From Urmitella timonensis (GTDB lineage Bacteria; Actinomycetota; Actinomycetes; Actinomycetales; Actinomycetaceae), in NCBI GenBank assembly GCA_900120415.1, contig FQLW01000005.1:496001-560000 (forward strand): 64,000 nt of DNA, read 5' to 3'. Below are positions 47,766 to 57,014 of the stretch, one piece after another. Every line of letters begins with the position of its first letter. Position 1 is the first letter of the stretch. The notes under the pieces were generated by a model, which worked only from the letters and a program-made list of their open reading frames with translations, was not told the origin of the DNA and did no database searches. The position numbers and the translations under genes were made by a program.

Positions 47766-47826
47766 ATTATTATCCTAAGCGAAGTCTAGGTGACCGCGTG
47801 GATAATAAACAGGTAGGCTTATATAT

Positions 47827-48153
47827 GTGTATTGGTTACTATTTGCGTTGTGGACGCTCGGAATTCTGGCAGCGATAATCTGCCCAATCGTCATGTTTAT
47901 CTGGCTGTTCCGCAAGGTCAATACAACTTTCCGGGTATTTGGAGAACAGGCATCAAGGCTATCTGATCCCCTAAATGATTTACAGGAGGCAGCTCCGCTT
48001 ACCCCGCTACGCGCCCCCGGAGCTAGCGGCGACCCCGCCACCTTAGCTCAAGCCCATCAAGTTCGCCAGCAGGTAGCACTTAGCCGCCAGGTTCGGCGTT
48101 ACCGGCGCCTAGATTCCGCTAAGGAGCGCTGGGAGAAACTGGGGCTGATATAG
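47827..48153 (+). CDS. Small single-pass membrane protein of 108 residues, unrecognised
   Basis: From GTG 47827 there is one N-terminal membrane helix (about 2-26, LLFALWTLGILAAIICPIVMFIW), then a soluble, arginine-rich region with VRQQVALSRQVRRYRR, probably helical. The stop codon abuts the ATG of helY with no gap, so it is translated with it. Divergent from the DUF3866 gene. I do not recognise the family; a role linked to RNA turnover would rest on position only. Confidence 0.65.
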   Translation: MYWLLFALWTLGILAAIICPIVMFIWLFRKVNTTFRVFGEQASRLSDPLNDLQEAAPLTPLRAPGASGDPATLAQAHQVRQQVALSRQVRRYRRLDSAKERWEKLGLI

Positions 48154-50979
48154 ATGCCCCGCAAGCGTAGGCGTAAAAATCATTCTTCCTCCTTACCGAC
48201 CCAAGATTGGGAGCAGCTTTCACCGGCTCAAAAGCTAGCTAGTTTTAAACGCAACCAAATAAGAGGGGAAGTCAATGACTTTGCTAGTCGCTTCGACTAT
48301 CCTATAGATGATTTTCAGCTGCGCGCTATTGATGCTCTACAGGCAGGCAAATCAGTGTTAGTTGCCGCCCCCACCGGATCAGGAAAAACCCTGGTAGGGG
48401 ATTTCGCCCTATTTTTAGCGTTAAAAAGGGGGCTGAGAGCCTTCTATACCACTCCAATCAAGGCGCTATCTAATCAAAAATTCCGGGATTTTTCTGCCAG
48501 CTACGGTAGTGAAAACGTGGGGCTGCTGACTGGAGATGTTTCGGTAAATCCCGCGGCTCCCATCGTGGTAATGACTACCGAAGTGCTGCGTAATATGCTT
48601 TACCGTCAAGATAAACGCCTAGAGGATTTAGGTTTCGTTATTCTTGACGAAGTTCATTACTTAGCTGACCGTTATCGCGGTCCGGTATGGGAAGAAGTTA
48701 TTTTACATCTTGACAGCCAGGTCAAAGTGATTGCCCTATCTGCCACAGTGTCTAATGCGGAAGAATTCGGGCAGTGGTTACGGGAAGTACGCGGGAACCT
48801 TGAGATTGTGGTTTCCGAAAAACGTCCCGTGCCACTTTATCAACATATGTTTGTGGGAGGACGTCTATTCGACCTCGAAACTAAAACTAAAGGCGGTAAA
48901 AGCCGGCTAAACCCGGCATTGCTTGCCCAGACCCGCCAGAGCCTAGGGGAGAGCAGGGCAGGAAGTCACACCAGTTTACCGGCAGCAGTAGCGCAGCTCC
49001 AGGAAAGTAATCTCTTACCGGCAATCGTGTTTATTTTTTCGCGTTCTCGTTGCGATCAGGGACAAAAACAGCTGATAGCAGCAGGAATGGATTTAACTAA
49101 TCCCCAGGAAAAGCAACAAATCCAAAGCTATCTGGACGATATTGCGGAAAATATTCCGGGGCATGATTTTTTTGCTTTAGGTTTAGACCCTCTTTTTGCT
49201 GGTCTCAGACGCGGAATTGCCGTTCATCATGCCGGGTTGCTACCCGTACTTAAAGAGGCCGTAGAGAAAATGTTCGCAGCGGGTCTGCTAAAAGTGGTGC
49301 TAGCAACCGAGACCCTCGCCCTAGGAATCAATATGCCAGCGCGTTCGGTGACGATTGAATCGCTACGCAAATGGGATGGGCATGAGTTCCAAATGCTCAC
49401 AGCGGGGCAATACACTCAGCTAACCGGAAGGGCAGGTCGGCGCGGCATTGACACCTTGGGGCATGGGATTGTTATTTATCGTCCCGGTATAGATCCGGCT
49501 ATCGTGGCTGGTCTGGCTTCCAGACGTACCTATCTCTTGAAGTCGGCTTTTACTCCCACCTATAATATGGCGGTTAATCTGCTAAGTCGCGGTTCGATAA
49601 GCGAAACTCGCGATATTTTGCGGCGCTCTTTTGCACAGTTCCAAGCAGACCGCTCCCTGGTGGGTAAAGCGCAGCAGGCTAAGGAAAAACAAAAGGAAGC
49701 CGATAAAATTATTGCTTCGGGAACTTTAGAGTGTTCCCAGGGAGATATTTACGAATACGTCAGGCTACATTCCGAATTGCAATCCCGGGACGCTGACCGG
49801 GCTAGAGCTCTTGCCCGCGAGCAGCTGAGGCAGCGCAATGAGTTATTTCGCTGTCTAAAACGCGGAGATGTTCTGGTCTATCCCAATGGTCAAAGAACTC
49901 GCCACGGGGTAGTGATGAAGAAATCGTTTACCCGCAGCGGGGAGATTAGTTTGCGGGTGCTTGAAGATAACGCGAAGCTTAGAGATTTTTCTAGTAACTA
50001 TCTGGCGGGTGATTTGGCGTTAGTGGGGCAAATGCTGGTCGAGGATTATTCGGAGCGTAAACCTCGCGATCGGCAACGCTTAGCATCGAAGCTGCGTTTA
50101 GCGGTGCGCGATAATTTGTTTCCAGATCCGCCTACTTCTCCCGCTTCTTTACCGGCGCTTCCAGCCTCAGCTAGCTCCTCGGCTGTTTCCTCTTCGGCTC
50201 AAGTGGATAAGTTGGGGGATAGCACCGGTACTCAGGGGAAAATGATTGGTAGCGAGCTTAGTAATTTGAGTGAACAGCGTTTAGAGGAGATGGTGATTTC
50301 TCACCCGGTTGCTCGCTGCCCAAAGGTGCGCGAGCACTTGAAGAAGGCTTCCCGGTGGGCTCGCTTCGAGCGTCAGGCGGTAAAGCTCAGGCGTCAGGTT
50401 GAGGTTTCCGAGGGGAAACTGGTGAATACTTTTGACCGGGTGGTTGCGGTCTTAAAGCGTTTGGATTATTTATCGGCTGATGGAAAGGTTAGCGAAGCGG
50501 GGCAGGTTCTTGCTCGTATCTATAGTGAGTATGATTTATTGATTGCTCAATGCGTGCTTCAAGACGTGTTTGCGGGATTGTCTCCGGCGCGTCTGGCAGC
50601 CGCTTGCAGCGCTGCTAGTTATGAGGCGCGGCGGGAGGTGTCCGGGGCTCCGGTTCCGTCCTCGCTTAAACCGGTGGTTAATCGGATTGAAGCCTTGGCC
50701 GAGAATCTGCGAGCTATTCAAAGCGAGTTGGGGGCACCTAAGATTCCGCAATCTTCGTGCGCACTGGTGGCTGCCACCTATGCCTGGGCTAAGGGTAAGC
50801 CGCTCGCAGTGGCAATCGAAGCGGGCGGCTTGGAAGCTGGTGATTTTGTGCGGGCGATGAAACAGTTATTGGATGTGCTTCGACAATTAGAGACGATTGG
50901 AAGTGTGGAAACCTCTGCTAGCGCCCGTAAAGCCCAAAAGCTGATTTTGCGAGGGGTGGTGGCGTGGTCCGATTTCTAG
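48154..50979 (+). CDS. helY: Ski2/Mtr4-like DExH RNA helicase HelY
   Basis: 941 residues: Q-motif FQLRAIDALQAGKS, Walker A APTGSGKT (about 73-80), DEVH box ILDEVHYL (about 165), SAT in LSATVSN, and motif VI QLTGRAGRRGID. The C-terminal part has the Ski2-type arch/DSHCT-like domain. Related to exosome helicases; in actinobacteria its role in RNA decay is presumed. A low-complexity Ala/Ser/Pro stretch (about residues 665-690) is a linker. Its 3-prime end overlaps lnt by 16 nt. Confidence 0.9.
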   Translation: MPRKRRRKNHSSSLPTQDWEQLSPAQKLASFKRNQIRGEVNDFASRFDYPIDDFQLRAIDALQAGKSVLVAAPTGSGKTLVGDFALFLALKRGLRAFYTTPIKALSNQKFRDFSASYGSENVGLLTGDVSVNPAAPIVVMTTEVLRNMLYRQDKRLEDLGFVILDEVHYLADRYRGPVWEEVILHLDSQVKVIALSATVSNAEEFGQWLREVRGNLEIVVSEKRPVPLYQHMFVGGRLFDLETKTKGGKSRLNPALLAQTRQSLGESRAGSHTSLPAAVAQLQESNLLPAIVFIFSRSRCDQGQKQLIAAGMDLTNPQEKQQIQSYLDDIAENIPGHDFFALGLDPLFAGLRRGIAVHHAGLLPVLKEAVEKMFAAGLLKVVLATETLALGINMPARSVTIESLRKWDGHEFQMLTAGQYTQLTGRAGRRGIDTLGHGIVIYRPGIDPAIVAGLASRRTYLLKSAFTPTYNMAVNLLSRGSISETRDILRRSFAQFQADRSLVGKAQQAKEKQKEADKIIASGTLECSQGDIYEYVRLHSELQSRDADRARALAREQLRQRNELFRCLKRGDVLVYPNGQRTRHGVVMKKSFTRSGEISLRVLEDNAKLRDFSSNYLAGDLALVGQMLVEDYSERKPRDRQRLASKLRLAVRDNLFPDPPTSPASLPALPASASSSAVSSSAQVDKLGDSTGTQGKMIGSELSNLSEQRLEEMVISHPVARCPKVREHLKKASRWARFERQAVKLRRQVEVSEGKLVNTFDRVVAVLKRLDYLSADGKVSEAGQVLARIYSEYDLLIAQCVLQDVFAGLSPARLAAACSAASYEARREVSGAPVPSSLKPVVNRIEALAENLRAIQSELGAPKIPQSSCALVAATYAWAKGKPLAVAIEAGGLEAGDFVRAMKQLLDVLRQLETIGSVETSASARKAQKLILRGVVAWSDF

Positions 50980-52571
50980 TTCGCGGTTTTTGGACTTTTT
51001 TTGCTGCCGTCGCTATTGCTGCCGGTTTACTATTGGCATTTCCTTCGTCTTGGGGAAGTCATTGGTTTGCTGCCTGGCTAGCTATGGGAGCGTGGCTATT
51101 GGTGTTGCGCCGGGCAGACAAAAAGTGCGCACTAGCGATTTCGGGGCTTGTGGCTTTCTTATTCTTTTTGCTGCTTTTCCGTTGGGTATCAAATTCGCTT
51201 GGTTTTAATACCCCTTGGATTGCGCTGACCTTTTGTGAGTCTTTATTCTTAACGACCTGGGCGGCTTCGACTCTGGCGCTCAGGCGTTTGTCTAGCCCCT
51301 TATGGTCGTTGTGGGCGGCTTTTTCATATGCCGGTCTTGAGGCTTGGAGGGCGAGTTTTCCCTGGACGGGAATGCCTTGGGGATTACTGGGGTTTTCACA
51401 GGTAGACAGTCCCCTTAAAGGCTGGATTCCTCTGCTAGGGGAAAGCGGTATGGCTTTCTTAATGGTTTTTATTCTAGCCGCTCTAGTTAGCGTGACTTGG
51501 AAAGTGACTATGCCTAATCTGGTGGCCCTTGCTTTGGCCTTGGCGGTGATAATCGCATCTGGAATGGGTCTTACAGCCTTAGGGGACAGCCGGGACACTG
51601 CTCAGATTAGGGTTGCCGCCATGCAGGGGGGAGTTTCTTGGCCGATTGAACAGGTTTATGCCCACCCGGGAACTATTTTAGCTGGGCATATTAGGCAAGC
51701 TCGCCAGGCGAAACTGCAACCTACTGACGTGATTTTATGGGGAGAGCAGGCAGCAGATGTTGATTTGGGTAAAGATTCCTCTTGGGCAGATAATCTTCAC
51801 CTACTACAGCAATCCTTAAAAGTCCCAATTGTTTTTGGTATGCTCTCTTATTCCGAAAAAAATACCTCTAACCAGGTATTACAGGTTAATAACGGCGAAA
51901 TTAAACCGGTTTATACCAAACGTAAACCGGTTCCTTTTGGCGAGTTCCTTCCCGGCAGAACCCTGGTTTCCAAACTCTTCCCCGAGCAAGTAAAAATGTT
52001 GCCACGCGATATGGTGGCGGGTAACCGAGTGGGAATAGCCAAGGTGGGTAAGGCACGTTTGGGTACGAACATCTGTTTTGAGGTGGCGTTAGATTCTCTG
52101 GTACGCCAGACGGTCAATTCCGGCGCTAATGTTTTATTTTTCCCAACTAATAATTCTTCTTTTGGTTACTCTTACCAGTCGCGCCAGCAGCTACAAATAG
52201 CTCGCTTTCGCGCCCTCGAATATAATCGCTCCGTAGCCCAGGTTGCGATTGGGGGAGTGAGTGCTTTGATTAACCCCGAGGGAAAAGTTTTGGCTCAGTC
52301 AGGGCTTTTTCGGACCGATACTTTGCAAGCCGCCCTGCCTCTGCGCGATACGCTCACTTTTCAGGCTCGTTTTGGCGCGCTCCAAGACGCTTTGGTTCGT
52401 TGGGGATTTTTAGGAGCTGTACTCGTGCTCAGTTTCGGGTTTGGGCTACGCTTTTGGCAAGACCGCTACCGATCTGTTTCTGCAAATAGTTGCGCTCATG
52501 ATACGAAAGAGTCAGGTAAAGGGCGCAGAGGACGCCGGCAGAAAAGTCCAAAAGGAAAAGGCAAGAAATGA
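50964..52571 (+). CDS. lnt: Apolipoprotein N-acyltransferase
   Basis: Adds the third acyl chain to lipoproteins at the membrane outer face. 535 residues: six to seven N-terminal membrane helices (to about residue 205) and a C-terminal nitrilase-type domain. Catalytic triad by motif: Glu in LWGEQA (about 262), Lys in KPVPFGEF (about 318), Cys in NICFEV (about 370). The tail is very basic (RRGRRQKSPKGKGKK), probably cytosolic. Overlaps ppm by 4 nt (ATGA). In mycobacteria the two activities are one fused protein. Confidence 0.92.
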   Translation: MVRFLVRGFWTFFAAVAIAAGLLLAFPSSWGSHWFAAWLAMGAWLLVLRRADKKCALAISGLVAFLFFLLLFRWVSNSLGFNTPWIALTFCESLFLTTWAASTLALRRLSSPLWSLWAAFSYAGLEAWRASFPWTGMPWGLLGFSQVDSPLKGWIPLLGESGMAFLMVFILAALVSVTWKVTMPNLVALALALAVIIASGMGLTALGDSRDTAQIRVAAMQGGVSWPIEQVYAHPGTILAGHIRQARQAKLQPTDVILWGEQAADVDLGKDSSWADNLHLLQQSLKVPIVFGMLSYSEKNTSNQVLQVNNGEIKPVYTKRKPVPFGEFLPGRTLVSKLFPEQVKMLPRDMVAGNRVGIAKVGKARLGTNICFEVALDSLVRQTVNSGANVLFFPTNNSSFGYSYQSRQQLQIARFRALEYNRSVAQVAIGGVSALINPEGKVLAQSGLFRTDTLQAALPLRDTLTFQARFGALQDALVRWGFLGAVLVLSFGFGLRFWQDRYRSVSANSCAHDTKESGKGRRGRRQKSPKGKGKK

Positions 52572-53314
52572 AGGATACAGTAATCGCGATTCCCACTTAT
52601 AACGAGGCTGCAACCTTAGCTAAACAGATACAGAAGTTACGCCGTAATGTACCCCAGGTAGATTTACTAATTATTGACGATAATTCCCCGGATGGTACCG
52701 GTCAGATTGCTGATGAAATTGCCGCTAAAGACAGGGCAGTGCGAGTTTTGCACCGACCGGAAAAAGCTGGTCTAGGCCGGGCATATTTGGCTGCTTTTTC
52801 CTGGGCGCAGCAAGCTGGCTATACCTGGGTAGTGCAAATGGATGCAGATGGTTCTCATCGGGTGCGGGATTTACACAAGTTGCTTGCCCGCCGGTTTGGG
52901 CCGAGCAAGCCAGATTTGGTGATTGGTTCACGCTGGATTCGGGGAGGACGACTTGAGGGCTGGTCGCGTATGCGCGAAGCCCTATCCAGAGCGGGCAATG
53001 CCTATATCGCGGCTTGGTTAAATCTGGGCATCGGGGATGCTACCGCTGGTTTTCGGGTTTATCGTCTAGATTTTTTGTCCGGTTTGGGTTTAGAGGATTT
53101 GGATTCTCGTGGTTACTGTTTTCAGATTGATATGACCCGCCGGGCGGTACGCTGTGGGGGAGATATTGTCGAGGTGCCGATTACTTTTCAAGAACGCGCG
53201 GCCGGATCGTCGAAAATGTCTAGCGCAATTATTCTAGAAGCGCTCACTAAAGTTACCCGTTGGGGAATCAACGACCGTTTAAGTGCCTTAGGACGAGCGC
53301 AAAGCGAAGCCTAG
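52568..53314 (+). CDS. Polyprenol-phosphate mannosyltransferase (Ppm1/DPM1 type)
   Basis: GT2 enzyme that makes polyprenyl-phospho-mannose for lipoglycan and protein mannosylation. 248 residues without membrane segments. Seen: IPTYNEAATL, DDNSPDGT (37-44), QMDADGSHR (90-98), GSRWIRGG, and RRAVRCGGDIVEVPI then FQERAAGSSKMS. ATG overlaps the lnt stop; both proteins probably act together at the membrane, as in the fused mycobacterial Ppm1. Confidence 0.92.
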   Translation: MKDTVIAIPTYNEAATLAKQIQKLRRNVPQVDLLIIDDNSPDGTGQIADEIAAKDRAVRVLHRPEKAGLGRAYLAAFSWAQQAGYTWVVQMDADGSHRVRDLHKLLARRFGPSKPDLVIGSRWIRGGRLEGWSRMREALSRAGNAYIAAWLNLGIGDATAGFRVYRLDFLSGLGLEDLDSRGYCFQIDMTRRAVRCGGDIVEVPITFQERAAGSSKMSSAIILEALTKVTRWGINDRLSALGRAQSEA

Positions 53315-53411
53315 AGCCATAAGACGGGAGAGCTCCTCCGCTATTTTGCTTTGTTTTGTGCGCGATAAGTCAAAATGGTTGGCGCTAAAGGGTAGGGTTA
53401 ATACCCAAAGA

Positions 53412-53774
53412 CTAGCGGTAATGTACCCCGTCCATTAGTGCTCCGGAATGAAGTACTTCGAGTTGTTCTTTTAATAGTATTTCTAGCTCTTCTTCACTGC
53501 GACGCTCCATGAGCATATCCCAGTGGGTACGTTGGGGACGCAGCGGTTTAGAATCTTCTTCTTCGGCGGGTTCTTCATATTGAAGCTCACCCATTTCTCC
53601 GCATTTGCATTCCCACTGGGCAGGAGCTGCTACCTCGGCAGCAAAAGTCATGTGGTAGCGGTGTCCTTTAGGGCATATATAGAGGCTTTCGCGTCTTTGG
53701 GCGAATACTACGCCGTCCTCTGTCTCTAGGCTTTTTGAACCGATACTTGTGCCGCGTAGTGCCCGCTCTGCCAT
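53412..53774 (-). CDS. rbpA: RNA polymerase-binding protein RbpA
   Basis: Actinobacterial transcription factor that stabilises open complexes with the principal sigma. The start is ATG 53774 (MAERALRG, as in other RbpA proteins), with AAGGAG about 11 nt before it; a TTG 30 nt further up is part of the leader. 120 residues. Zinc site: Cys and His in CPKGH and two Cys in CKCGE. C-terminal sigma-interaction region RRTHWDMLMERRS-like (TQRTHWDML) is seen as PQRTHWDMLMERRS. Convergent with ppm. Confidence 0.93.
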   Translation of the reverse strand: MAERALRGTSIGSKSLETEDGVVFAQRRESLYICPKGHRYHMTFAAEVAAPAQWECKCGEMGELQYEEPAEEEDSKPLRPQRTHWDMLMERRSEEELEILLKEQLEVLHSGALMDGVHYR

Positions 53775-54005
53775 AGTAAATAATTCTCCTTGCTGCTCAG
53801 CCAAAGTGCTAGCCGATATACCTGCCCTATTCTAACAGGAGAGCTAATAGAGTTCGACACCGTTACGCCGGAAAAGAAAATATCTTAGCTACATATTTCT
53901 TAAAATGCTAGACCAGCTAACTTGCTATTGCTAGAATTATCGTGTCACCTGTTTCCCATATCTAAATAGCAGACATCCTATAAGGAATGTAGCAAGGATG
54001 TACTC

Positions 54006-54428
54006 ATGAACGCAAAAATAAATATCGGTTGGCTCGTTTCTGGAATTATTGTAATACTGGGAGTATTTTTCGGATTACGTTACCATCTTCCCGATTTAAT
54101 AGGAATGCATACAAACACTATATTTTGGTTTTTAATAACAATATTTTGGGGCGCTATTTATTATTTATGTTTTGCTTTAATTAGAGAAACTTTTGCAGGT
54201 TTTATTATCAAATTCATTTCCATTATATTTATTGAAATTTTCACCGGTATTGCCATCGCCGATTTAACTAAAGATTTGCTTTTAGGAATACCTTTTAACG
54301 GCGATTTAGCTTTCTTCACTCTGACTACCTGCACAATTTGGTCATTGGGTACCCCTGTTCATTTCCTTTTGAATACTAGAAGAAATCTCAAGAATTATGT
54401 TTCAGATTGCGCGTGTTCGCATAGCTGA
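54006..54428 (+). CDS. AT-rich small membrane protein, unrecognised
   Basis: 140 residues with four hydrophobic segments (about 8-25, 38-59, 66-90 and 98-118) and a basic, cysteine-containing tail (CACSHS). I recognise no family. The base composition stands out: 54121-54240 has only 25 G/C in 120 bases, whereas the neighbours are near half. This points to recent acquisition. Ribosome-binding site AAGGATG is clear. It lies between rbpA and tkt without partners; a membrane-anchored small toxin or an immunity protein are possibilities, not conclusions. Confidence 0.7.
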   Translation: MNAKINIGWLVSGIIVILGVFFGLRYHLPDLIGMHTNTIFWFLITIFWGAIYYLCFALIRETFAGFIIKFISIIFIEIFTGIAIADLTKDLLLGIPFNGDLAFFTLTTCTIWSLGTPVHFLLNTRRNLKNYVSDCACSHS

Positions 54429-54552
54429 AAAACAGACTTAATTAGTCACCATCTTCGTTCCAACCATTAATTTCCCATACCGAGACAGGAAAATGAATAT
54501 ATAGGAATGCTTTAAGGTTATATCTGCCTGTAAAGGATTCTTTCGGAAATGT

Positions 54553-56652
54553 TTAGGAGCGTACCCGCGCCAGGGAACGCTTAGCCGCAGCAACCACGTG
54601 TGAACTGTCTAAACCGTAATGCTCAAACAGTTCACCGGGGGCGCCCGGCAGACCAAAACCGTCGATCCCGATACTTTCACCATTATCGCCAACCCAGTCC
54701 CGCCAGGAATCTACTATCCCTGCCTCAATCGAAACTCGAGCTTTAACTGCCGAAGGTAACACCTGTTCCCGATAGGAAGCATCCTGAGATTTAAACCATT
54801 CCATACAGGGAACGGATACTACGCGAGCTGCTATATCTTCCTTAGCTAGTTCTTTACGGGCTGTAAGAGCGTGTTGAACTTCAGAACCAGAAGCCATCAG
54901 GATAACGTCAGGCTGCCTATCAGTATCAGCTAGAATATATGCCCCCTTTGCCACGTTTTCAGCGCTAGCCAAGGCATCGCTTCCCGCACCCTCCATATCT
55001 TCGCGTTCATAGGTGGGAACAACCTGGCGGGTAAGGATTAATCCTACCGGTCCTCTTTGCCGCAAAATCGCAAGCCACGCGGCTACGGTCTCGTTAGCGT
55101 CCATGGGTCTTACAATCGCCAGATTAGGAATAGCCCGATAGGACGCTAAGTGTTCAACTGGTTGATGAGTCGGCCCGTCCTCACCAACCCCGATAGAGTC
55201 GTGACTCCACACATAGGTTACCGGAATGTTCATTAGGGCTGAAAGGCGTACCGCTCCGCGCATATAATCGCTGAATACAAAGAACGTACCCCCAAAAACC
55301 CTGGTTAAACCATCAACGGCTATCCCGTTCATTACCGCAGACATCGCGTGTTCGCGCACCCCGAAATGCAGTATCCGACCATAGGGATTACCCTTCCATT
55401 TTCCAGTTTGCGCAGATTCTGGGATAAAGCTGGTTGAGCCGGCAATAACCGTGTTATTTGATTCCGCTAAATCAGCTGAACCGCCCCAATATTCCGGCAT
55501 AACAGAACCGATGGCGGAGATAGTTTTTCCGGAAGCCGCCCGTGTGGCCAGAGCTTGTCCGGCAGGGAATTGGGGGAGAACTGCCTCAATTTCGTCAGGC
55601 AGTTTTCCAGCTAAAATACGTTCTAAAAGCTGATTCTTATCCGGGTTTGCTTGTTTCCAATCTGCAAAACGTTTATCCCAATCTAGATGAGCGTTTTCCG
55701 CGCGTGAGGCAGCATTTTCGCGGGTATGTTTTAAGACCTGCTCATCAACGACAAACATCTTTTCGGGGTCAGCGCCCAAAGCTTCTTTTAATCCCTTGAG
55801 TTCTTCGGCTCCCAGCTTTGCACCGTGAATTACTCCAGTATTTTGTTTAGAGGGGGAGGGCCAGCCGATTATGGTTCGTAAAGCAATAATAGAGGGCTTG
55901 GTTTTCTCGGCTTTAGCCGCACAAATCGCTTCATCTAGGGCATTAACATCTTCTTGGTAACTACCATCTGCATTCAGCCAATCAACCCGCTGAGTATGCC
56001 ACCCGTAAGCCTCATAGCGTTTTAGCACGTCCTCTTGGAAAGAAACATTAGTGTCATCTTCAATGGAGATATGGTTGTCATCCCAGATGACGATGAGGTT
56101 ACCCAAATCCTGTACGCCAGCTAGGGAAGAGGCTTCCCCGGAAATACCCTCCTGGAGACAGCCATCACCAGCAATAACATAGACATTATAGTCAAAAGGA
56201 CTCTCGCCAAGAGGCGTTTTCGAATCTAGCATTCCGTGGGCACGCCTTGAAGCCATAGCGAATCCGACACCTGCGGCAAAACCAGAACCTAGTGGTCCGG
56301 TAGTGATTTCCACCCCTTTGGTGTGCCCATACTCGGGGTGACCTGGGGTGTAGGAACCAAAAGTGCGGAAATTTTTCAAATCTTCTAGCTCCATGCTTTG
56401 ACCAGCCAAATAGAGCTGAATATATTGCAAAAGTGAGGCGTGACCAGCGGAAAGCACAAAGCGATCTCGCCCTAACCAATGTGAATCTTGCGGGTCAAAA
56501 CGAAGATGGCGTTGATAGAGTAAATAGGCGGCGGCAGCTAAAGAAATCGGAGTTCCCGGATGTCCGCTACCGGCTTTTTCTACAGCGTCACCAGCCAATA
56601 TTTTCGCCATATCGACTGCTTTTTGATCCAGGTTGTTCCACTGAAGTGCCAT
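54553..56652 (-). CDS. tkt: Transketolase
   Basis: Thiamine-diphosphate enzyme of the pentose phosphate pathway. 699 residues. N-terminal SGHPGTPISLAAAAYLLY, the TPP-binding GDGCLQEGISGEASSLAG, the WDDNHISIE loop, the pyrimidine domain with the catalytic Glu in GVREHAMSAVMNGIA and HDSIGVGEDGPTHQPVEHL. GGAAGGG precedes the ATG. No tal or zwf next to it. Diverges from the permease fusion gene. Confidence 0.97.
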   Translation of the reverse strand: MALQWNNLDQKAVDMAKILAGDAVEKAGSGHPGTPISLAAAAYLLYQRHLRFDPQDSHWLGRDRFVLSAGHASLLQYIQLYLAGQSMELEDLKNFRTFGSYTPGHPEYGHTKGVEITTGPLGSGFAAGVGFAMASRRAHGMLDSKTPLGESPFDYNVYVIAGDGCLQEGISGEASSLAGVQDLGNLIVIWDDNHISIEDDTNVSFQEDVLKRYEAYGWHTQRVDWLNADGSYQEDVNALDEAICAAKAEKTKPSIIALRTIIGWPSPSKQNTGVIHGAKLGAEELKGLKEALGADPEKMFVVDEQVLKHTRENAASRAENAHLDWDKRFADWKQANPDKNQLLERILAGKLPDEIEAVLPQFPAGQALATRAASGKTISAIGSVMPEYWGGSADLAESNNTVIAGSTSFIPESAQTGKWKGNPYGRILHFGVREHAMSAVMNGIAVDGLTRVFGGTFFVFSDYMRGAVRLSALMNIPVTYVWSHDSIGVGEDGPTHQPVEHLASYRAIPNLAIVRPMDANETVAAWLAILRQRGPVGLILTRQVVPTYEREDMEGAGSDALASAENVAKGAYILADTDRQPDVILMASGSEVQHALTARKELAKEDIAARVVSVPCMEWFKSQDASYREQVLPSAVKARVSIEAGIVDSWRDWVGDNGESIGIDGFGLPGAPGELFEHYGLDSSHVVAAAKRSLARVRS

Positions 56653-57014
56653 TCGTTGTCTGTCCCTTCCGACATTATTGCGCGTGGATTTTTCTCCGTC
56701 TTTGATGGTAACAGTTTGTAAAACGAAAATACTTCTAAATAGCCTTCAGTAGCAAAAGTGCAGATAAGTAAAATTGGTGACGCATTTGTTCTCACCCCCT
56801 AAACCTCAATCCGATAATGTACATTATGTCAAGTAAAGCGATAAAGGCAGCCTTACCCTTTTTCCCGCCACCCAAGCGCCACTCCTCTACGCCCTCGCCA
56901 GCAGTAAAAACCCAAAATAGTGATGCTAAATAACTACGTAGTTTGCAGTTTCCACCCCTTAAGAGTTTGAATAACAACAGAAACATTTCTCGGTATTAAA
57001 GGAGAAAAACTGCC
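56653..57014. promoter_or_regulatory. Divergent tkt/permease control region with two perfect palindromes
   Basis: 362 nt without a gene. It has a perfect 14-bp palindrome ATAATGTACATTAT (56814-56827) and a perfect 12-bp palindrome AACTACGTAGTT (56932-56943), 104 nt apart. Both look like operators for dimeric regulators; the second lies 71 nt before the permease ATG. I find no purine or xanthine riboswitch core. Confidence 0.45.

Noticed and set aside
56792-56986. A 64-residue minus-strand frame in the tkt/permease gap
   Set aside because: No ribosome-binding site, composition like non-coding sequence, and it covers the 14-bp palindrome. Not supported as a gene.
56653-57014. A guanine or xanthine riboswitch before the purine permease
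   Set aside because: I looked for the conserved purine-aptamer core and three-way-junction sequences in the gap and saw none; only palindromes and a ribosome-binding site are visible.
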